Positions 36,421 through 46,084 are shown, counted from the stretch's first letter. The stretch is 64,000 nt of DNA from Sphingopyxis sp. 2PD (GCF_005503695.1 NZ_SCMU01000006.1:58501-122500), one strand, 5' to 3'. Notes: generated by a model from the sequence alone, not told the origin. Translations and numbers: made by a program.

Positions 36421-37203
36421 TCAGCGCGGACCCATGCGGATGCCGCCGTCGAGGCGCACGTCCTCGCCGTTGAAATAGCCGTTCTCGATCATGCACAGCG
36501 CCAGGGCCGCATATTCGGGCGGATTGCCGAGGCGCTTCGGGTTGAGCACCGACGCGCCGAGTGCGTCGCGGACATTCTGCGGCGCGCCCGCGAGCAGCGG
36601 GGTGTCGAAGATGCCCGGCAGGATCGTGTTGACGCGGATATTTTCCGACGCGAGGTCGCGCGCGATGGGGAGCGTCATGCCGACGACGCCGCCCTTCGAC
36701 GCCGAATAAGCCGCCTGGCCGATCTGGCCGTCTTCCGCAGCGACCGACGCGGTGTTGACGATCGCGCCGCGCTCGCCGTCTTCCATCGGGTCGAGCGTCA
36801 TCATGCCCGCCGCCGACTTGGCGATGCAGCGGAAGGTGCCGACGAGGTTGATCTGGATGATCCAGTTGAACGCATCGAGCGGGAAATGCTTGATGCTGCC
36901 GTCTTCCTTGCTGCGGCTCGCGGTCTTGATCGCGTTGCCCGTGCCGGCGCAATTGACGAGGATACGCTCCTGCCCGATCGCTTCGCGCGATTTGGCGAAG
37001 GCGGCGTCGACCGATGCGTCGTCGGTGACGTTGCATTCGCAGAACACGCCGCCGAGTTCGGCGGCGAGCGCTTTGCCCTTTTCTTCCTGCAGGTCGAAGA
37101 TCGCGACCTTGACGCCCTTTGACGCGAGCAGGCGCGCGGTCGCGGCGCCGAGGCCCGAGGCGCCGCCGGTGACGACGGCGGATACGGTGGAATCGAGTTT
37201 CAT
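36421..37203 (-). CDS. SDR, 3-hydroxyacyl-CoA dehydrogenase type II-like
   Basis: A 260-residue SDR. TGGASGLG binds the cofactor; VNCAGTG, the Ser in VNTASVAA and YSASKGG follow. The insertion around DGSIKHFPLDAFNWIIQINL and the end NGYFNGEDVRLDGGIRMGPR resemble HSD17B10-type 3-hydroxy-(2-methyl)acyl-CoA dehydrogenases. With thiolase and acyl-CoA dehydrogenase it gives a near-complete beta-oxidation set; only an enoyl-CoA hydratase is absent. Confidence 0.9.
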   Translation of the reverse strand: MKLDSTVSAVVTGGASGLGAATARLLASKGVKVAIFDLQEEKGKALAAELGGVFCECNVTDDASVDAAFAKSREAIGQERILVNCAGTGNAIKTASRSKEDGSIKHFPLDAFNWIIQINLVGTFRCIAKSAAGMMTLDPMEDGERGAIVNTASVAAEDGQIGQAAYSASKGGVVGMTLPIARDLASENIRVNTILPGIFDTPLLAGAPQNVRDALGASVLNPKRLGNPPEYAALALCMIENGYFNGEDVRLDGGIRMGPR

Positions 37204-37234
37204 GAGGACATCCTTTCCAAAAAATAGATGTGCA

Positions 37235-37319
37235 TTCCGGCGAAAGCCGGAACCCAGGGCGTCAGAACGCAACGTCGGCGCCACATCGCCCTGGGCTCCT
37301 GCATTCGCAGGAGCACGAA
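37235..37319. repeat. Short palindromic intergenic repeats
   Basis: TTCCGGC-GAAA-GCCGGAA (37235-37252) is followed by CGCCCTGGG-type and CTCCTGC/GCAGGAG arms up to 37319, in the gap between the thiolase and SDR genes. Confidence 0.75.
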
Positions 37320-37325
37320 GCGAGG

Positions 37326-38495
37326 CTAAAGCCGTTCGATGATCGTGACGTTGGCCTGACCGCCGCCTTCGCACATCGTCTGGAGACCATATTTGCCGCC
37401 GGTGGCATCGAGCACGCCGAGCAAAGTCGCCATCAGCTTGGTGCCGCTGGCGCCGAGCGGGTGGCCGAGCGCGATCGCGCCGCCGTGCTGGTTGATCCGC
37501 GCGGGGTCGGCGCCAAGATATTTGAGCCAGGCGAGCGGCACCGGCGCGAACGCCTCGTTGACTTCATAGGCGTCGATGTCGCCGATCGACATGCCCGCCT
37601 TCTTGAGCGCGCGCTCGGTCGCGAACAGCGGCTCCTCGAGCATGATCACCGGGTCGCCCGCGGTCACCGAGACGTGATGGATGCGCGCGCGCGGGGTCAG
37701 GCCATGATCCTTCAGCGCCTGTTCGGACACGACCAGCGCGGCGCTCGCGCCGTCGCAGATCTGGCTGGCCGACGCCGCGGTGATCGCGCCGCCTTCCTGC
37801 AACAGCTTGACGCCCGCGATACCCTCGAGCGTCGCATCGAAGCGGATACCCTCGTCGACGAGGTGCATTTCGCGACCTTCGGGGGTGTCGATCTCGACCC
37901 CGACGATCTCGCGCTTGAAATGGCCCGCTTCGGTTGCGGCGGCGCCGCGGCGATGGCTTTCGAGCGCGTACGCGTCGAGGTCGGCCTTGGTCAGCCCGTG
38001 CTTCTTGACGATCATTTCGGCGCCCATGAACTGGCTGAACATGATGCCGGGATATTTTTCCTCGAGCCGCTCCGATTTATAGTGGCCGAGCCCTTCCTTC
38101 ATGAACAGCGTCGCGACGCTGCCCATCGGCACGCGCGTCATGCTTTCGATGCCGCTGGCAAGCACGATGTCCTGCGTGCCCGACATCACCGCCTGCGCGG
38201 CGAACTGGATCGCCTGCTGCGACGAGCCGCACTGGCGGTCGATGGTGACCGCGGGGATCGAGTCGGGCAGCTTCGAGGCGAGCACGGCGTTGCGGCCGAC
38301 GTCCATCGTCTGCTGGCCGCCCTGGCTAACGCAGCCGGTGATGACGTCGTCGATCTTCGACGTGTCGAAATCATTACGGTCGGCAATCGCGTCGAACACT
38401 GCGGCGCCAAGATCGACGGGGTGGACGCCGGCGAGCTTGCCGCCGCGCTTGCCGCCGGCGGTGCGGACGGCGTCGACAATATAGGCTGTGGCCAT
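37326..38495 (-). CDS. Acetyl-CoA C-acyltransferase (thiolase)
   Basis: A 389-residue thiolase. Nucleophile Cys89 lies in DRQCGSSQQA, His in GGAIALGHPLGASG, and the second Cys in CEGGGQANV. It catalyses the last step of beta-oxidation. It is downstream of the acyl-CoA dehydrogenase and upstream of the SDR on one strand. Confidence 0.95.
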   Translation of the reverse strand: MATAYIVDAVRTAGGKRGGKLAGVHPVDLGAAVFDAIADRNDFDTSKIDDVITGCVSQGGQQTMDVGRNAVLASKLPDSIPAVTIDRQCGSSQQAIQFAAQAVMSGTQDIVLASGIESMTRVPMGSVATLFMKEGLGHYKSERLEEKYPGIMFSQFMGAEMIVKKHGLTKADLDAYALESHRRGAAATEAGHFKREIVGVEIDTPEGREMHLVDEGIRFDATLEGIAGVKLLQEGGAITAASASQICDGASAALVVSEQALKDHGLTPRARIHHVSVTAGDPVIMLEEPLFATERALKKAGMSIGDIDAYEVNEAFAPVPLAWLKYLGADPARINQHGGAIALGHPLGASGTKLMATLLGVLDATGGKYGLQTMCEGGGQANVTIIERL

Positions 38496-38517
38496 TGGAG
38501 AGTTCCTTTCACTTCAC

Positions 38518-38652
38518 TCCCCTCCCGCAGGCGGGAGGAGTTGGGGGTGGGCGCGAGCGGAGCGAGCATCCGGGGGTGAGGAAGCCCACCCCGCTGCGAC
38601 TAGGGAGCAAGCTCCCAAGTCTCGCTGCCCCTCCCGCTTGCGGGCGGGGAAA
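38518..38652. repeat. GC-rich palindromic repeat
   Basis: CCCCTCCCGCAGGCGGGAGG and CCCTCCCGCTTGCGGGCGGGG hairpins bound this stretch, and GGGAGC/GCTCCC lies inside. It fills the gap between the thiolase and acyl-CoA dehydrogenase genes. Confidence 0.75.
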
Positions 38653-39807
38653 TTACAGTTTCCGCCCGATCAGTTCCTTCATAATCTCGTTCGTGCCGCC
38701 GAAGATGCGCGTCACGCGCGCGGCGCGCCACGCGCGGGCGATCGGATATTCGTTCATATAGCCCGCGCCGCCGTGGAGCTGGAGGCATTTGTCCATGACC
38801 TCCCACTGCAGGTCGGTGTGCCACAGCTTCGCCGCGGCGCCTTCCTCCGGGGTCAGTTCCTTTTTCAGGTGCCGCGCCAGCGCCCAGTCGAGGTGCGCCC
38901 AGCCGACCTGCAATTTCGCCTTGAGGTCGGCGAGGACGAAGCGGCTGTTCTGGAAATCGAGGATCGGCTTGCCGAACGCCTTGCGCTCGCGGGTGAACTC
39001 GACCGTGTCGTCGAAGGCGCGCTGCGCCGACGCCTGCGCCGACACCGCAATCGACAGGCGTTCCTGCGGCAATTCGCTCATCAGATAGATAAACCCTTGC
39101 CCCTCTTCGCCAAGGCAGTTGGTGATCGGCACGCGCACGTCGTTGAAGAACATTTCCGACGTGTCGGCCTCGTCCTGCCCGATCTTGTCGAGGTTGCGGC
39201 CGCGCTCATAGCCTTCGCGGTCGGCCTCGACGAGGACGATCGACACGCCCTTCCACGCGGGTTGCACTTCGGTGTCGGTCTTGACGCAGACGAGGATCAG
39301 GTCGGCATTCTGGCCGTTGGTGATATAGGTTTTCGACCCGTTGATGACATAATGATTGCCATCCTTCTTCGCCGTGGTCCGCATCCCTTGCAGGTCGCTG
39401 CCGGTGCCGGGCTCGGTCATCGCGATCGCGGTAATGACTTCGCCCGCGACCATCTTGGGCAGCCAGTGCTTCTTCTGCTCCTCGCTGCCATATTTGACGA
39501 TATAGTTGGTGACGATGTCCGACTGGAGCGAGAAGCCGGTGGTAGCGCGGCCGTAATAGGCGCTTTCTTCGTCGACGATCGCGTTGTAGCCAAAATCGAG
39601 GCCAAGCCCGCCATATTCCTCGGGGGCCGTCGGACATAGCATGCCCAGCTCGCCCGCTTTCGGCCAGATCGATTTGGGGACGATGCCGTCCTCGGCCCAT
39701 TGCGCGGCGTTGGGCGCGACCTCCTTTTCCAGGAACTGGCGGACGGTGGCGCGAAACGCCTCATGATCGTCGGTGTAGGCAGAGCGCGACAACGTATCGA
39801 GCGACAT
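38653..39807 (-). CDS. Acyl-CoA dehydrogenase
   Basis: A 384-residue FAD-dependent acyl-CoA dehydrogenase. Signature AMTEPGTGSDLQGM lies in the middle domain, and LQLHGGAGYMNEYPIARAWR and RIFGGTNEIMKELIGRKL near the end. ATG 39807 follows a GGGAAAGGAAAG site. It heads the beta-oxidation operon, with an ACGT-rich motif upstream. Chain length preference not readable. Confidence 0.95.
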   Translation of the reverse strand: MSLDTLSRSAYTDDHEAFRATVRQFLEKEVAPNAAQWAEDGIVPKSIWPKAGELGMLCPTAPEEYGGLGLDFGYNAIVDEESAYYGRATTGFSLQSDIVTNYIVKYGSEEQKKHWLPKMVAGEVITAIAMTEPGTGSDLQGMRTTAKKDGNHYVINGSKTYITNGQNADLILVCVKTDTEVQPAWKGVSIVLVEADREGYERGRNLDKIGQDEADTSEMFFNDVRVPITNCLGEEGQGFIYLMSELPQERLSIAVSAQASAQRAFDDTVEFTRERKAFGKPILDFQNSRFVLADLKAKLQVGWAHLDWALARHLKKELTPEEGAAAKLWHTDLQWEVMDKCLQLHGGAGYMNEYPIARAWRAARVTRIFGGTNEIMKELIGRKL

Positions 39808-39881
39808 GGCTTTCCTTTCCCTTGCGGCGGCCGAACGCAAGCGGGGAGTCGACCGCAACTTTTCGGTCGCCAAAAGACCTT

Positions 39882-39899
39882 ACGTTTACGTGCACGTCA
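39882..39899 (-). promoter_or_regulatory. ACGT-repeat motif upstream of the acyl-CoA dehydrogenase
   Basis: TACGTTTACGTGCACGTC contains three ACGT cores six bases apart, with a fourth ACGT at 39909. It lies 75 bases before the gene. It resembles the LiuR/MerR-type operators of branched-chain acyl-CoA catabolism genes. Confidence 0.45.
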
Positions 39900-39939
39900 A
39901 GTAGAAAGACGTTACGGCAGGAAACTCTTTTGTCGCTAC

Positions 39940-40011
39940 CGCGAAGGCGGGGGCCGCTGTCGGTTAACGCGGCAGCGCCGCATAAGGCTTGCAGCGGCCC
40001 CCGCCTTCGCG
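39940..40011. repeat. Inverted repeat with perfect 20-bp arms
   Basis: CGCGAAGGCGGGGGCCGCTG (39940-39959) pairs with 39992-40011. It lies between the divergent acyl-CoA dehydrogenase and SMP-30 genes. Confidence 0.85.
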
Positions 40012-40089
40012 GGAGCGACGGATAGCCTGAGCGACGAATAGGTTTGCAGCCGCTGGGCAGCGCCCCCTCGCCGCGCTACGACAGGCGCC

Positions 40090-40959
40090 ATGGTCCAACT
40101 CCTCCTCGATGCCGGCGCGCTGCTCGGCGAATCGCCGCGCTGGAGCGTGGCCGAACAGCGTCTGTACTGGGTCGATATTGAAGGACGGTCGATCCACCGC
40201 ACCGACCCCGCAACCGGCGCGGACGAGGTGATGCAGCTGGACCAGCAGGTCGGCTGCGTCGCCCCGCGCGCGGGCGGCGGGCTGGTCGCGGCGTTGGAGG
40301 ATGGCTGCGCGCTGATCGACGCGTGGGGTGCGGCGCCGCGTCCCTTTGGTCCGGCGGCGCTGGCCGACAAACCCGAACAGCGTTTCAACGATGGCTGTGT
40401 CGATGCCGCGGGCCGACTTTGGATCGGCAGCCTGACCAGCGACAAGGCGCATCCGGCCGCGACGCTGTATCGGCTCGATCCCGACGGTTCGCTGACCGAA
40501 ATCTTTGGCGGCCTCACCACCAGCAACGGCGCGGCGTTCAGTCCCGACGGTCGCATATTCTATCATGCCGACACGCCGACCCATGCGATCCGTGCCTTTG
40601 ACGTCGACCCCGTGACCGGAACGCTCGGCAATGGCCGCGTCTTCCACCAGTTTCCGTTCGGCAACGGTCGCCCCGATGGCGCGGCGGTCGATGCCGAAGG
40701 CTGTTACTGGTCGGTACTTTGGGACGGGTGGCGCGTCGTCCGCCTGTCGCCCGCGGGCGAGTTGCTCCAGACCGTCGAGCTGCCGGTGCAGCGCCCGACG
40801 ATGATCGCGTTCGGCGGACCGGACATGCAGACCGCCTTTGTCACCAGCGCGGGCAAGAATTTGTCCGACGAGGAGCGCTTGGGCCAGCCGCATGCGGGCG
40901 GGGTGTTTGCGTTTCGGGTCGCGGTGCCGGGGTTGGTGCCGACGCTGTTTGGGGAGTGA
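40090..40959 (+). CDS. SMP-30/gluconolactonase family protein
   Basis: A 289-residue six-bladed beta-propeller lactonase. The metal ligands include Glu in LLGESPRWS, Asn in TTSNGAAFSPD and Asp in GRPDGAAVDAEGCYW. It probably hydrolyses a sugar lactone. No sugar operon around it, so the substrate is open. Confidence 0.92.
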   Translation: MVQLLLDAGALLGESPRWSVAEQRLYWVDIEGRSIHRTDPATGADEVMQLDQQVGCVAPRAGGGLVAALEDGCALIDAWGAAPRPFGPAALADKPEQRFNDGCVDAAGRLWIGSLTSDKAHPAATLYRLDPDGSLTEIFGGLTTSNGAAFSPDGRIFYHADTPTHAIRAFDVDPVTGTLGNGRVFHQFPFGNGRPDGAAVDAEGCYWSVLWDGWRVVRLSPAGELLQTVELPVQRPTMIAFGGPDMQTAFVTSAGKNLSDEERLGQPHAGGVFAFRVAVPGLVPTLFGE

Positions 40960-41100
40960 TGATCAGGGCTACGGTGAACGAATGCCGACGCAAACGTGCG
41001 ACCAGCCCCCGCCCGCCAACCTTGCACATCGTCGTCACATAAGGTTAAGACGTCCGCAACATGGTTTCCGCCGAAACCGTTTCCCCGGGGAGATTCACCT

Positions 41101-43302
41101 ATGCCGCGCCACGCGCTTCCTTTCCGCCGCCCGCTGTCGCTGTTGCTCGCATCCAGCGCGCTGCTCGCGGGTTGCACCAATATGGACCGACCGATGACCG
41201 CATCCGCCGAACCCGTCGGCGCCCCGGCGCCCGCCCCGACCACCGTCAGCACCAACCCGATGCTGGCTGAATGGACCGGCCCCTATGAAGGGGTGCCGCC
41301 GTGGGACAAGATGGACCCCGAACTGTTCCCCGACGCCTTCACCAGGGCGATGGCCGAGGTGAAGGCCGAGGTGCAGGCGGTGATCGACAATCCGGCAGCG
41401 CCGACGTTCGAGAACACCCACGTCCCGATGATGCTGGCGGGAGAGACGATGGAGCGCGTGTCGGCGCTGTGGGGCGTGCAGACGTCGAACAAGTCGAACG
41501 ACCGCGTCGAGGATATCGACGCCGAATGGAGCCCCAAGCTTACCACTTTCTACACCGAGCTGTTCCTCGATCCCAAGCTGTTCGCCCGTTACAAGGCGGT
41601 GTACGACGCGCGCCAGACGAGCGGGCTCAATGCCCAGCAGATCCGGATCGTCGAGCGCGCCTATGACGAGATGGTTCGCGACGGCGCCAATCTGTCGGCG
41701 GCCGACAAGGGCAAGCTGGTCGCGATCAATTCGAAGCTGGAAAGCCTGTTCTCGGCCTTTTCGTCGAAGCTGCTGGGCGACGAGAAGCTGTACACTTTTG
41801 TCACCAACAAGGCCGACCTCGCCGGACTCGACGCAGGCTTTATCGCCTCGCTTGCCGCCGCCGCCGAGGCCAATGGCAAGCCCGGTCAGTGGGCGATCAA
41901 GAACACGCGGTCGTCGGCGCAGCCGGTGCTGCAAAATGCCAGCAACCGTGCGCTGCGCGAAAAAGTCTACAAGGCGTTCGTGAGCCGCGGCGACAATGGC
42001 GATGCCAACGACACCAATCAGACGATCGCCGAAATCCTGGCACTCCGCCAGCAACGCGCCGAGCTGCTGGGGTTCCCGACCCACGCGCATTACCGGATGG
42101 CCGACACGATGGCCAAAACCCCCGAAAATGCGATGGCATTGATGATGAAGGTATGGCCCGCCGCGGTGGCGCGGGTGAAGGAAGAGGTCGCCGACATGCA
42201 GGCGATCGCCGACGCGGACGCCAAGGCTGGCAAGGGACCGAAAATCACCATCGAACCCTGGGATTATCGCTTCTATTCGGAAAAGGTCCGCAAAGCGAAA
42301 TACGACCTCGATGAAAGCGAGGTGAAACCCTATCTCCAGCTCGACAAGCTGGTCGACGGCATGTTCTGGTCGGCGGGGCAGCTCTATGACATGGGCTTCC
42401 GCGAAAATACCGGCACGATCCCCGTGTTCGACCCCAAGGTGCGGACGTTCGAGGTGTACAACCTCAAGTCAGGCAAGAATATCGGGGTCTTCTACCTCGA
42501 CAATTTTGCGCGCGACGGCAAACGGTCGGGCGCGTGGATGACCACCTATCGCAGCCAGCAAAAGCTGGGCGGCGCGCGCAACGTGCTGGCGTCGAACAAC
42601 AATAATTTCACCGAAGCGGCGAAGGGCGAACCGACGCTGATCAGCCTCGACGACGCGTCGACGCTGTTCCACGAATTTGGTCACGGCATTCATTTCCTGC
42701 TCTATGACATCAACTATCCCGCGCTCGCCGGGGTGCCGCGCGACTTTGTCGAATATCCAAGCCAGGTGAATGAAAATTGGCTGATGACCCCCGAGGTGCT
42801 GTCGAAGTTCGCGACGCACTATAAGACGGGGGCGCCGATGCCGCAGGCGCTGCTCGACAAGATCGAGGCGTCGGGCAAGTTCAACCAGGGCTTTGAAACG
42901 GTCGAATATCTGGCCAGCGCGATCGTCGACATGAAGCTGCACGATCGCAAGGTACCGCCGACCGACGTCGACAAGTTCGAACGCGAGACGCTGGCCGCGA
43001 TGGGTATGCCGCGCGAAATCGTGATGCGCCACCGCCTGCCGCAATTCGGGCATCTGTTTTCGAGCGACGCCTATTCGGCGGGCTATTACAGCTACCTCTG
43101 GTCGGAAACGATGGACGCCGACACCTGGGCGGCGTTCATGGAAGCGGGCGGCCCGTGGGATCGCACCGTGGCCGACAAGTTCCGCACGATATTGCTGATG
43201 ACCGGCAACGAAACCGACCGCGCCGAAGCGTACCGCGCTTTCCGCGGACGTGATCCGGACGTGTCGGCGCTGCTGAAAAAGCGCGGCTTTCCGACCGACT
43301 GA
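41101..43302 (+). CDS. dcp: M3 family metallopeptidase lipoprotein (peptidyl-dipeptidase type)
   Basis: A 733-residue zinc peptidase. The lipobox LLAG-C is at 22-25, so it is anchored and periplasmic. HEFGH zinc motif at 524-528 (in LFHEFGHGIHFLL) with the downstream Glu in YPSQVNENW. It resembles Dcp, which removes C-terminal dipeptides. GGGGAG precedes ATG 41101. Single-gene unit. Confidence 0.92.
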   Translation: MPRHALPFRRPLSLLLASSALLAGCTNMDRPMTASAEPVGAPAPAPTTVSTNPMLAEWTGPYEGVPPWDKMDPELFPDAFTRAMAEVKAEVQAVIDNPAAPTFENTHVPMMLAGETMERVSALWGVQTSNKSNDRVEDIDAEWSPKLTTFYTELFLDPKLFARYKAVYDARQTSGLNAQQIRIVERAYDEMVRDGANLSAADKGKLVAINSKLESLFSAFSSKLLGDEKLYTFVTNKADLAGLDAGFIASLAAAAEANGKPGQWAIKNTRSSAQPVLQNASNRALREKVYKAFVSRGDNGDANDTNQTIAEILALRQQRAELLGFPTHAHYRMADTMAKTPENAMALMMKVWPAAVARVKEEVADMQAIADADAKAGKGPKITIEPWDYRFYSEKVRKAKYDLDESEVKPYLQLDKLVDGMFWSAGQLYDMGFRENTGTIPVFDPKVRTFEVYNLKSGKNIGVFYLDNFARDGKRSGAWMTTYRSQQKLGGARNVLASNNNNFTEAAKGEPTLISLDDASTLFHEFGHGIHFLLYDINYPALAGVPRDFVEYPSQVNENWLMTPEVLSKFATHYKTGAPMPQALLDKIEASGKFNQGFETVEYLASAIVDMKLHDRKVPPTDVDKFERETLAAMGMPREIVMRHRLPQFGHLFSSDAYSAGYYSYLWSETMDADTWAAFMEAGGPWDRTVADKFRTILLMTGNETDRAEAYRAFRGRDPDVSALLKKRGFPTD

Positions 43303-43406
43303 TCTGGACAAAACCGGGGAGGCAAAGGGGGTCTTTATGGCCCCCTTTGTTTGCCTGGCGCGCCGGGGTGACGAATGGCGGGAAACGAACGGTTGCGGAC
43401 ATAGCC

Positions 43407-43595
43407 GATCCTCCCCCAATGGGGGAGGGGGACCACCCGAAGGGTGGTGGAGGGGCACCGGCGGTTTACGCGGCGCTGGGCGAGAAGAGCCAAGCGTTCC
43501 GGGAACGTAGCAATGGAGCACGACTTCGGCGGCCAGGCAAACCGATGGTGCCCCTCCACCAGCTTCGCTGGTCCCCCTCCCCGTTCCGGGGAGGA
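43407..43595. repeat. 189-bp MITE-like repeat, left copy
   Basis: It begins GATCCTCCCCCAATGGGGGA and ends CCCCGTTCCGGGGAGGA. Its outer ends are palindromic and highly similar, in reverse orientation, to 45135-45323. It precedes the SPFH operon. Confidence 0.85.
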
Positions 43596-43671
43596 GCGCT
43601 CCGTCCGCTCGCCACCCCAAAGCAGACGCCGCCCCCTCCCCATCCGATTCCGATTGACCACCACCCAAAAC

Positions 43672-43701
43672 GATATAAATATGATATCATCTTTATATCG
43701 A
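43672..43701. promoter_or_regulatory. 30-bp palindromic operator before the SPFH operon
   Basis: CGATATAAA and TTTATATCG flank ATGATATCAT-type inner symmetry; only one of 15 base pairs is broken. It lies 13 bases before the SPFH start, overlapping the probable promoter. The ribbon-helix-helix protein in the same operon may bind it. Confidence 0.65.
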
Positions 43702-43714
43702 ATCGGAGGGTAAG

Positions 43715-44617
43715 ATGGTTGAAGGAGGGACACCGGCGCTGAACCGCAGCCGCGAGACGCGCGCGCTGACGCAGAGCGGTTATCTGATGCTGCTGGTCTG
43801 GGTGCTGTTGCTCGGCCTGGCCCTGTGGGCGGGGATCAGCAATGCGACCGCCGAATTTCAGCTCGCTTGGAAATGGGTGATCGTGGCGGTGTCCGCGGTC
43901 GTCGGTTTCCTGATCCTGTGCGGCTTTTACCTGATCAATCCCAATGAAGCCGCGGCGATCCAGCTGTTCGGCGCCTACAAGGGCACCGACCGCGAGGAAG
44001 GGCTGCGCTGGGTGCTGCCGTGGCTGACGCGCAAGAAGATTGCGGTGCGCGCGAACAACGTCATCTCGGACAAGATCAAGGTCAACGATCTGCGCGGCAA
44101 CCCGATCGAGATGGCGGCGCAGGTCGTGTGGCGCGTCACCGACACCGCGCAGGCGCTGTTCGACGTCGACGATTACAAGGAGTTCGTGATGGCGCAAATC
44201 GAGGCTGCGGTGCGCTCGATCGGCTCGCGCTATCCCTATGACGACATCGAACATCAGGAAATCACGCTGCGCGGCAACCATGACGAGGTTGGGGTCGAGC
44301 TGCGCAAGGCGCTGATCGAGCGGCTGGAAGTCGCCGGGATTACCGTCGACGAATGCGGCCTGACGCACCTCGCCTACGCTCAGGAAATCGCCGGCGCGAT
44401 GCTGCGCCGACAGCAGGCCGAAGCGGTGATCGCGGCGCGCAAGAAACTGGTCGAGGGCGCGGTGACGATGGTCGAGATGGCGCTGACCCAATTGTCCGAA
44501 AAGCAGGTTGTCGACCTGGACGACGAACGCAAGGCGGTGATGGTATCGAACCTGATGGTCGTGCTGTGCGGCGAACGCGACACCCAGCCGGTGGTGAACG
44601 CCGGATCGCTCTACTGA
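43715..44617 (+). CDS. SPFH (prohibitin/stomatin) domain membrane protein
   Basis: A 300-residue protein. Two hydrophobic helices (about 23-43 and 51-72) are followed by the SPFH/band-7 domain ([20 protein letters not shown] onward) and a C-terminal helix ([20 protein letters not shown]). Such proteins form large membrane-associated cages that regulate proteases or domains. GGAGGG precedes ATG 43715. First of a three-gene operon. Confidence 0.92.
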   Translation: MVEGGTPALNRSRETRALTQSGYLMLLVWVLLLGLALWAGISNATAEFQLAWKWVIVAVSAVVGFLILCGFYLINPNEAAAIQLFGAYKGTDREEGLRWVLPWLTRKKIAVRANNVISDKIKVNDLRGNPIEMAAQVVWRVTDTAQALFDVDDYKEFVMAQIEAAVRSIGSRYPYDDIEHQEITLRGNHDEVGVELRKALIERLEVAGITVDECGLTHLAYAQEIAGAMLRRQQAEAVIAARKKLVEGAVTMVEMALTQLSEKQVVDLDDERKAVMVSNLMVVLCGERDTQPVVNAGSLY

Positions 44618-44637
44618 GCCTGCCGGTGCTTTAGTCG

Positions 44638-44847
44638 ATGCCCGCGTCCGCCAAAAAGGCCTTTGCCCTCCGCCTCGATCCCGCGCTTTACGCGGCGATC
44701 GAGCGGCTGGCGGCGGACGAGCTGCGCAGCGCCAATGCCGAGATTGAGATGCTGCTGCGCGAGGCGCTGGCGCGGCGCGGGGTCAGCCCCAAGGTCGCTG
44801 CGCCGCCACGGCGCGGACGACCGCCGAAAGAGGAGAGCGGATCATGA
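44638..44847 (+). CDS. Arc/CopG-like ribbon-helix-helix protein
   Basis: A 69-residue protein. KKAFALRLDPALYAAIERLA is the RHH strand and first helix; IEMLLREALARRG is the second. The basic tail PPRRGRPPKEE may add DNA contacts. It is between SPFH and a membrane protein, with which it overlaps (ATGA). It is probably the operon's repressor. Confidence 0.85.
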   Translation: MPASAKKAFALRLDPALYAAIERLAADELRSANAEIEMLLREALARRGVSPKVAAPPRRGRPPKEESGS

Positions 44848-45086
44848 TGCATATGTTCCTGCGCGAAGGGCCGTGGTTCCGCGCCAAACGCCGCGGCTAT
44901 GGCACCGGGATGCCGATCGTCTGGCAGGGCTGGTTTTTGCTGGCGCTGCATATCGCGTTGATCATGGGGGTAGCGGTCGCGCTACAGGGCCGACCTGTGG
45001 CGATGACCATCGCGGTCATCGTCGCGGGGCTGGCGCCGATGCCGATCTATCGCGCCAGGACCGAAGGCGGGTGGCGCTGGCGGTGA
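44844..45086 (+). CDS. Small membrane protein of the SPFH operon
   Basis: An 80-residue protein with two helices (about 29-48 and 53-70) and a basic N-terminus. ATG 44844 overlaps the preceding TGA. Function unknown; position suggests work with SPFH. Confidence 0.78.
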   Translation: MMHMFLREGPWFRAKRRGYGTGMPIVWQGWFLLALHIALIMGVAVALQGRPVAMTIAVIVAGLAPMPIYRARTEGGWRWR

Positions 45087-45134
45087 GTTTGGCCGAGGCG
45101 ACGGCGGCTTTTGGGGTAGGGAGCGGATGCCAAA

Positions 45135-45323
45135 TCCTCCCCGGAACGGGGAGGGGGACCAGCGAAGCTGGTGGAGGGGCACCATCGGTTTGCCTTGACG
45201 CCGAAACAGTGCTCCGCCGTTAGATTGCCGGGAAATATCGCTCACCAAGTCTAGCGCGACGTAAACCGCCTGTGCCCCTCCACCACCCTTCGGGTGGTCC
45301 CCCTCCCCCGTTGGGGGAGGATC
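45135..45323. repeat. 189-bp MITE-like repeat, right copy (inverted)
   Basis: The reverse complement of 43407-43595: same length, near-identical outer 70 bases on each side, diverged middle. It closes the SPFH operon and fills the gap before rpe. Confidence 0.85.
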
Positions 45324-45400
45324 GCTGACGCCCCAACAAGCTTTTCCACCGCTAGCGCCGCGACCCCGCTTGCCCCCCAAGGGGTTGATGGTTAAGGCCG

Positions 45401-46081
45401 ATGGTGATGACTAGTACGCCCGCCCCCGTCCGCATCGCCCCGTCGATCCTGAGCGCCGATTTCGCCGCGCTGGGACAGGAAGTGCGCGCGATCGAGGCGG
45501 CGGGTGCGGACTGGGTGCATATCGATGTCATGGACGGCCATTTTGTCCCCAATCTGACGATCGGCCCGGCGGTGGTGAAGGCGCTGCGTCCGCATAGCGC
45601 CCTGCCCTTCGACGTCCATCTGATGATCAGCCCGGTCGATCATTTCCTCGACGCCTTTGCCGCGGCGGGCGCCGACATCATCACCGTCCACCCCGAGGCG
45701 GGGCCACATATCCATCGCAGCATCCAGCACATCAAATCGCTGGGCAAACAGGCAGGCGTGTCGCTGAACCCGGCAACCCCGGCCAAGATGCTCGACTATC
45801 TGATCGACGATATCGACCTGGTGCTGATCATGAGCGTCAATCCGGGCTTTGGCGGGCAGAGCTTTATCACCAGCCAGCTGCGCAAGATCGAAGCGGTGCG
45901 CAAGATGATCGACAAGAGCGGCCGCGACATCCGGCTGGAGGTCGATGGCGGGATCGACGCGGGCACCGCACCGCTGGCAATCGCGGCGGGCGCCGACGTG
46001 CTGGTCGCGGGCACCGCGACCTTCAAGGGCGGGCCCGATGCCTATGCGGGCAACATCCGGCGGCTGCGCGGCGAGGACTGA
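45401..46081 (+). CDS. rpe: Ribulose-phosphate 3-epimerase
   Basis: A 226-residue TIM barrel that interconverts ribulose-5-P and xylulose-5-P. It has [31 protein letters not shown], and [13 protein letters not shown] 45401 or 45407. Four bases before the heparinase-like gene. Confidence 0.96.
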   Translation: MVMTSTPAPVRIAPSILSADFAALGQEVRAIEAAGADWVHIDVMDGHFVPNLTIGPAVVKALRPHSALPFDVHLMISPVDHFLDAFAAAGADIITVHPEAGPHIHRSIQHIKSLGKQAGVSLNPATPAKMLDYLIDDIDLVLIMSVNPGFGGQSFITSQLRKIEAVRKMIDKSGRDIRLEVDGGIDAGTAPLAIAAGADVLVAGTATFKGGPDAYAGNIRRLRGED

Positions 46082-46084
46082 GCG

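Noticed and set aside
37230..39639. Long plus-strand open frames opposite the thiolase and acyl-CoA dehydrogenase
   Set aside because: Both lie antisense to clear enzymes with complete motifs; their proteins show only Arg/Ala/Asp-rich sequence.
43407..45323. Possible CRISPR array or toxin-antitoxin locus around the SPFH operon
   Set aside because: The repeats are two long inverted copies, not regularly spaced short repeats, and the RHH protein's partner is a membrane protein without toxin features.
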